Shown here one piece after another: positions 12,001 through 12,187 of a stretch of 12,187 bases of DNA. The notes under the pieces were generated by a model that ran no database searches, had not been told where the DNA came from, and saw only the letters and a program-made list of their open reading frames with translations. The translations under genes were made by a program, and so were the position numbers. The DNA comes from Myxococcota bacterium. Lineage in GTDB: Bacteria; Myxococcota; Polyangia; GCA-2747355; JAKLHH01. The stretch lies in the NCBI GenBank assembly GCA_022710245.1, contig JAKLHH010000102.1, positions 1-12,187 of the forward strand, read 5' to 3'. How positions within the stretch are numbered: the first letter of the stretch is position 1; the number at the start of each line of letters is the position of its first letter.

Positions 12001-12187
12001 ATGAGGCGCTCTCTCACCAGCCTGCTCGCCTTCGTGCTCCTCGGCGGCGGGGACGCGCGGGCCGGGAGCCCTCTGGCGCCGCTCGCGCGGCTGCACGCCC
12101 AGCTGGAGCAGGGGATGGCCGCGGTGCTGCGCGGCGTGGCGCCCGCGAAGGCCTTCGCTCCGATCGTGGTCGTCGCCAGGCAGCCCC
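12001..12187 (+). CDS. Probable exported protein, N-terminal fragment
   Basis: ATG at 12001, two bp after the preceding stop, opens a frame that runs to the right edge (62 codons). The N-terminus MRRSLTSLLAFVLLGGG with DARA before GS resembles a type I signal peptide cleaved after about residue 22. The mature part begins SPLAPLARLHAQLEQGMAAVLRGVAP and continues hydrophobic (IVVVARQP). No family motif is reached before the window ends. It is probably periplasmic and co-expressed with the DsbA-like lipoprotein, of which it might be a partner or substrate. No cysteine is present in the visible part. Confidence 0.7.
   Translation, partial: MRRSLTSLLAFVLLGGGDARAGSPLAPLARLHAQLEQGMAAVLRGVAPAKAFAPIVVVARQP

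Overview
The window is a GC-rich bacterial chromosomal segment whose genes fit an uncultured Myxococcota / deltaproteobacterial-type organism. Supporting signs are very high GC with G/C-ending codons, several GTG starts, two lipoproteins (one with Dickkopf-like cysteine repeats), a TPR protein beside a Crp/Fnr regulator, and an ABC permease fused to a CPBP protease. The lineage is inferred from gene style, not from a marker gene. No mobile element, CRISPR array, tRNA or rRNA is visible.

Layout: (1) 1-190, minus, the 5' end of a glycerophosphodiester phosphodiesterase that runs off the left edge. (2) 234-2547, minus, three genes: two membrane-anchored proteins that look like paralogues (GIDE-like core) flanking an unrecognised protein. 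The ribosome-binding site of the middle gene lies inside a 16-bp inverted repeat. (3) 2620-5369, plus, a two-gene ABC exporter: an ATPase overlapping by 4 bp a NatB-type permease with a C-terminal CPBP glutamic protease domain. (4) 5357-7568, minus, a Crp/Fnr-family regulator followed by a TPR protein whose 3' end overlaps the permease gene tail-to-tail. (5) 7569-7914, a gene-free, palindrome-rich regulatory region between the divergent regulator and a Cys-rich lipoprotein. (6) 7915-8538, plus, that lipoprotein. (7) 8611-10801, minus, etfB-etfA plus a small four-cysteine putative zinc protein. (8) 11036-12187, plus, a DsbA-like thiol-disulfide lipoprotein followed 2 bp later by a probable exported protein cut by the right edge.

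The ETF pair would carry electrons from acyl-CoA or similar dehydrogenases to the quinone pool. The two plus-strand units on the right are envelope proteins, and the lipoprotein and DsbA-like genes point to an oxidising, disulfide-forming periplasm. The least explained parts are the GIDE-like / unknown / GIDE-like cassette with its SD-sequestering hairpin, the ABC-CPBP fusion, an apparent insertion in EtfB next to its partner-recognition loop, and the repeat-rich region upstream of the Crp-like gene. No wholly new system can be demonstrated from sequence alone; these are the best leads.
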